From the NCBI GenBank assembly GCA_051294375.1, contig CM119263.1:28557280-28621279 (forward strand): a stretch of 64,000 nt of DNA. The letters are read 5' to 3'. How positions within the stretch are numbered: the stretch's first letter is position 1; the number at the start of each line of letters is the position of its first letter. Positions 61,498 through 64,000 of the stretch are shown here, one piece after another. The DNA comes from Paraspadella gotoi (lineage: Eukaryota > Chaetognatha). The notes beneath the pieces are model-generated. The model made no database searches. It was given only the letters and a program-made list of their open reading frames with translations, and was not told the DNA's origin. Both the position numbers and the translations under genes were made by a program.

Positions 61498-62743
61498 TTA
61501 CCCCAAACCCAAACACCAAAGGCCCAACCCAAACGCCGAACCTAAAACCCAAAACCCCGACTGACCCAAATTCGAATAAATGGTCCTGGATTTCCCGCTG
61601 GCCGTCGATTGTCCTTTTGTTCGCCTCCCGTCGCCTCGACCGAAGAGCATCTCGATGAAATCCTCGCGGAATCCTTTGCCGCTGGGTGAACATTTGAAAA
61701 ATGAAAAACAGATGAACATTCGAAATCAATTTTCTTATTGTTTTAGAATAACCTCATTGTGTAAACCAGAAAGTTAATGGCGTGACTGAGATTAGCGAGA
61801 ATGTCGGCGACGATTACCGCCGTTGTGAAGGCTTCTTTGTTCAAGTTCTGTGAAGATATTCGATCGGTCAATTTATTAGCATTTCAAGATTTTAATCTCT
61901 TATTTTTAGTAGGTAAGATTCTCTTTCCGACGTCTCGCCTTTTTGTCGACGACCAACTGGAGGATGTTGAGCACCGCCCACGGAGTGCAGCAGACGAGGA
62001 AAGTGAAGGAGACCGCGAGGAGCATGACGCCCACTCGCCGGTTCTGCCGCTGGCGGCGCTCGAATCTGGAAGGGGAAAGAAGGACAAAAATCCTTTACAA
62101 ATTTTACATTAATTTTATATACTAAACTTTGAATTTGTTTTAGCGTATTTCTCTCTTTCTCTCTTTCTCTCTTTCTCTCTTTCTCTCTATTTTTCTCTCT
62201 TTCTCTTTCATTCAATTTTCTTACCCCGACCTTACCTCTGGCACTTTCGGTTCTCCTCCGACTTGAAGGCCCCCGTCGACTGACACATTTTGGAGATGAT
62301 CAAGATGTTGAAGAGGAGATTGAGAGAGAGAGGGAGGATACCGTACATCAAAGACTTGGCCAAGTTTATCACCCACTTTCCCCTGCAGGAGGAAATAATG
62401 CAGTTGGTTCCGCTGGAGTCGAGGGTCTTGTACATCAAGATGGGGATGTTGCAGAGCATCACTGTTTGGGGGAGGAGGGGGTTTAGAGTAGTGGAGAAGG
62501 TGGAGGATCTGGAGGCCGTCCGGGAGAGTGACTGTTTTCAATTGGCTCGTTTCCAATTCCCACACAATCAACAATGACGACAACTACTTAACTGAAAACA
62601 AAAAAAAAACGTATTCGCAACAACGACGACGACGACCAATTTTTTTTTGGTTAAGTATAACTATTAATAAGTGGGCGTCTGTGCGGGCGGGGCCACTGGC
62701 ATTAGTCGAAGAAGAGTCATAATCCGTCTCAAGACGCAATCTT

Positions 62744-62789
<46 letters not shown>

Positions 62790-63890
62790 AGCCCAACAGC
62801 TGCCACACAGGCGACTTTCGCCCTGGCGACGGTGCAGAAGTCTTTGCTCTTGAGAGGAAAGAAGACGATGAGGAATCTCTCGGCGGTGACGAGAGTCACG
62901 ATCCAAACGGCGCCGTTGAAGAAAACGTCGATGACGAAAGGCCAGACTCGGCAGAGGACGGGGGAAGTGTCCCAGATGGTGACGTTGACGACGGCCTGTT
63001 TGGGTTTGAATTAAATTGGATCGATGAGAAAGAAAGTATTTGCGGGATTGATTGATTGATTAATTGATTTATTGATTTATTGGTTTATTGATTTATAGAT
63101 TTTTTAAAATAGAGGAAGGATTTTTTTAACAATTTTCTTTAATTTAGTTCATGCAATATATAATTGATGGGCTAATTTTTTAACTCATCAATATATTAAT
63201 ATGTTGATAAGGCGCTAAGTGGGCAGAAGATGACTATCCATAACTTCTATAACGCCCTCTAGCAGACATGGAACGGGTCCTGGGCTTGGAACCAGGCTTG
63301 AGGGTTTGCCACGCCCCCAAGGCGGCTTACGGCCGTCCTCACTCTTCCCGCAGGGTAGGTACCGGGTTGGGATTGAACCCGGTACCTAGTGGTCATGAGC
63401 TGATGGCTTTACTCAATGAGCCACCGGGTCACAACTGAAAGAGTCCTGCTTATAGGCGGGGTGAACCGAGGCAATGCCCGACTACAAATATTATATTAAT
63501 TCTTTATTCTTTTATTTAATAATTTATGCCTTAATTTGCGGAAATAGAAATACATAAATGTCGCTAAACTTTTCTTAAAAAACGATAGGATTGTTTTTTT
63601 CTAATTATAACCAAATATTTGATATTTATCTATTAGTTAAAACAAGACACAACATCAATAAGTTTACTCTCTTTCCTGCAAGAAACAATCGGTTGTGTTG
63701 GTGAGGATCGCTCCAGTGTCAAAGAGCGCCAAGCAACAGAGGATGAAGGCCGTTGATCTCTTGGAGGCAAATGGACAGAGAACCATGAAGGAGGCAGCGT
63801 TACCGATAGCACCGCAGTAGCAGATGACGACCAAGGGAAGAAGTTGGCGCGGGGAGGTGCAGGAGACGTCCGTCAACACCTCCAACGAGG

Positions 63891-63892
<2 letters not shown>
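61498..63892 (-). CDS. Class A GPCR, FMRFamide-receptor-like (5' end outside window)
   Basis: Minus-strand exons: about 63,892-63,668 (TM1-TM2: LPLVVICYCGAIGNAASFMV, ILCCLALFDTGAIL), 62,995-62,788 (TM3 with AERFLIVFFPLKS), 62,461-62,236 (TM4, extracellular loop 2, TM5), 62,065-61,939 (TM6 with CTPW), 61,847-61,753 (TM7, LANLSHAINFLVYT) and 61,681-61,498 (tail, GKGFREDFIEML). All junctions from TM3 on keep frame. The TM6-TM7 intron begins with GC (AAG before GCGAGA). The first junction does not keep frame, so a small exon for extracellular loop 1 is probably missing. The first exon has an acceptor formed by (CT)n-CAG and no ATG, so the start lies beyond the window. Clear paralogue of the plus-strand GPCR: same TM7 wording and tail. 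The ligand is probably a neuropeptide. Confidence 0.8.
63212..63434 (-). repeat. tRNA-derived SINE
   Basis: The minus strand begins GACCCGGTGGCTCATTGAGT, with an A-box-like TGGCTCATTGAG, followed about 40 nt later by a B box GGGTTCAATCCC in a T-arm-like helix (ACCGGG.../CCCGGT). A GC-rich tRNA-unrelated body continues to about GCCCACTTAGCGCC near 63,212. It lies in the first intron of GPCR 2. Confidence 0.65.

Positions 63893-63895
<3 letters not shown>

Positions 63896-63974
<79 letters not shown>
63896..63974. repeat. (GA)n microsatellite at a splice acceptor
   Basis: Almost 80 bp of GA, read as (CT)n on the GPCR 2 strand, ending in CTCAG, which serves as the polypyrimidine tract and acceptor of its TM1-TM2 exon. 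Confidence 0.9.
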
Positions 63975-63978
<4 letters not shown>

Positions 63979-64000
63979 GAGATAGTAACGACGTCTCAGC

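Overview
This window is genomic DNA of an animal, most likely a non-vertebrate bilaterian. Evidence: genes split by GT-AG introns (about 80 bp to 3.4 kb) with rather GC-rich exons in AT-rich introns; metazoan protein types (a SCaMC/APC mitochondrial carrier, a METTL27-like methyltransferase, a CIMIP2/FAM166-like ciliary protein, a transmembrane C-type lectin, two FMRFamide-receptor-like GPCRs); and very abundant (GA)n, (CGT)n, (TCTA)n and polypyrimidine tracts. The species cannot be fixed from the sequence. Most genes had to be assembled exon by exon; in the models below the reading frame is carried across every stated junction unless noted.

Layout. 0.77-15.99 kb is one large inverted repeat (arms about 7.4-7.7 kb) around a 25-N gap at 8,532-8,556. 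Its right arm carries a clean three-exon gene for a type II membrane C-type lectin (14,483-11,623, minus). The left arm carries the same gene broken by many single-base indels and is probably error-rich sequence, not a true second gene. 16-19.6 kb is mostly non-coding, with one small possible secreted ORF. 19.6-21.8 kb is a four-exon gene for a secreted cysteine-rich ShK-like protein. 22.6-24.4 kb (minus) is a five-exon CIMIP2-like gene. 27.9-32.7 kb is a five-exon gene for an unrecognised 200-aa C-terminally anchored membrane protein; its large intron holds an intronless ORF with decapeptide repeats. 33.8-35.5 kb (minus) is the SCaMC carrier. 37.6-39.6 kb is the METTL27-like enzyme. 40.1-47.6 kb is a noisy tandem duplication ending at another 25-N gap. 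49.8-52.2 kb is a six-exon gene for a secreted, probably GPI-anchored NTR/CCDC3-like protein. 53.0-57.6 kb is gap-rich and contains a second inverted repeat, with two exons of an unknown minus-strand gene between its arms. 58.7-63.9 kb holds two paralogous class A GPCR genes arranged tail to tail, both incomplete at their 5' ends.

The genes are unrelated neighbours, not a pathway. The shared themes are cell-surface or secreted proteins (lectin, ShK-like, GPI protein, GPCRs) and pervasive low-complexity DNA that extends into coding sequence (Ser/Gln/Thr, Gly, Asn, Pro runs) and into splice sites. The strongest biological novelty is the lectin, whose C-type lectin domain is interrupted in its long loop by about 107 Ser/Thr/Gln/Gly-rich residues. 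The strongest caution is that three large duplications each contain one noisy copy and adjoin assembly gaps.
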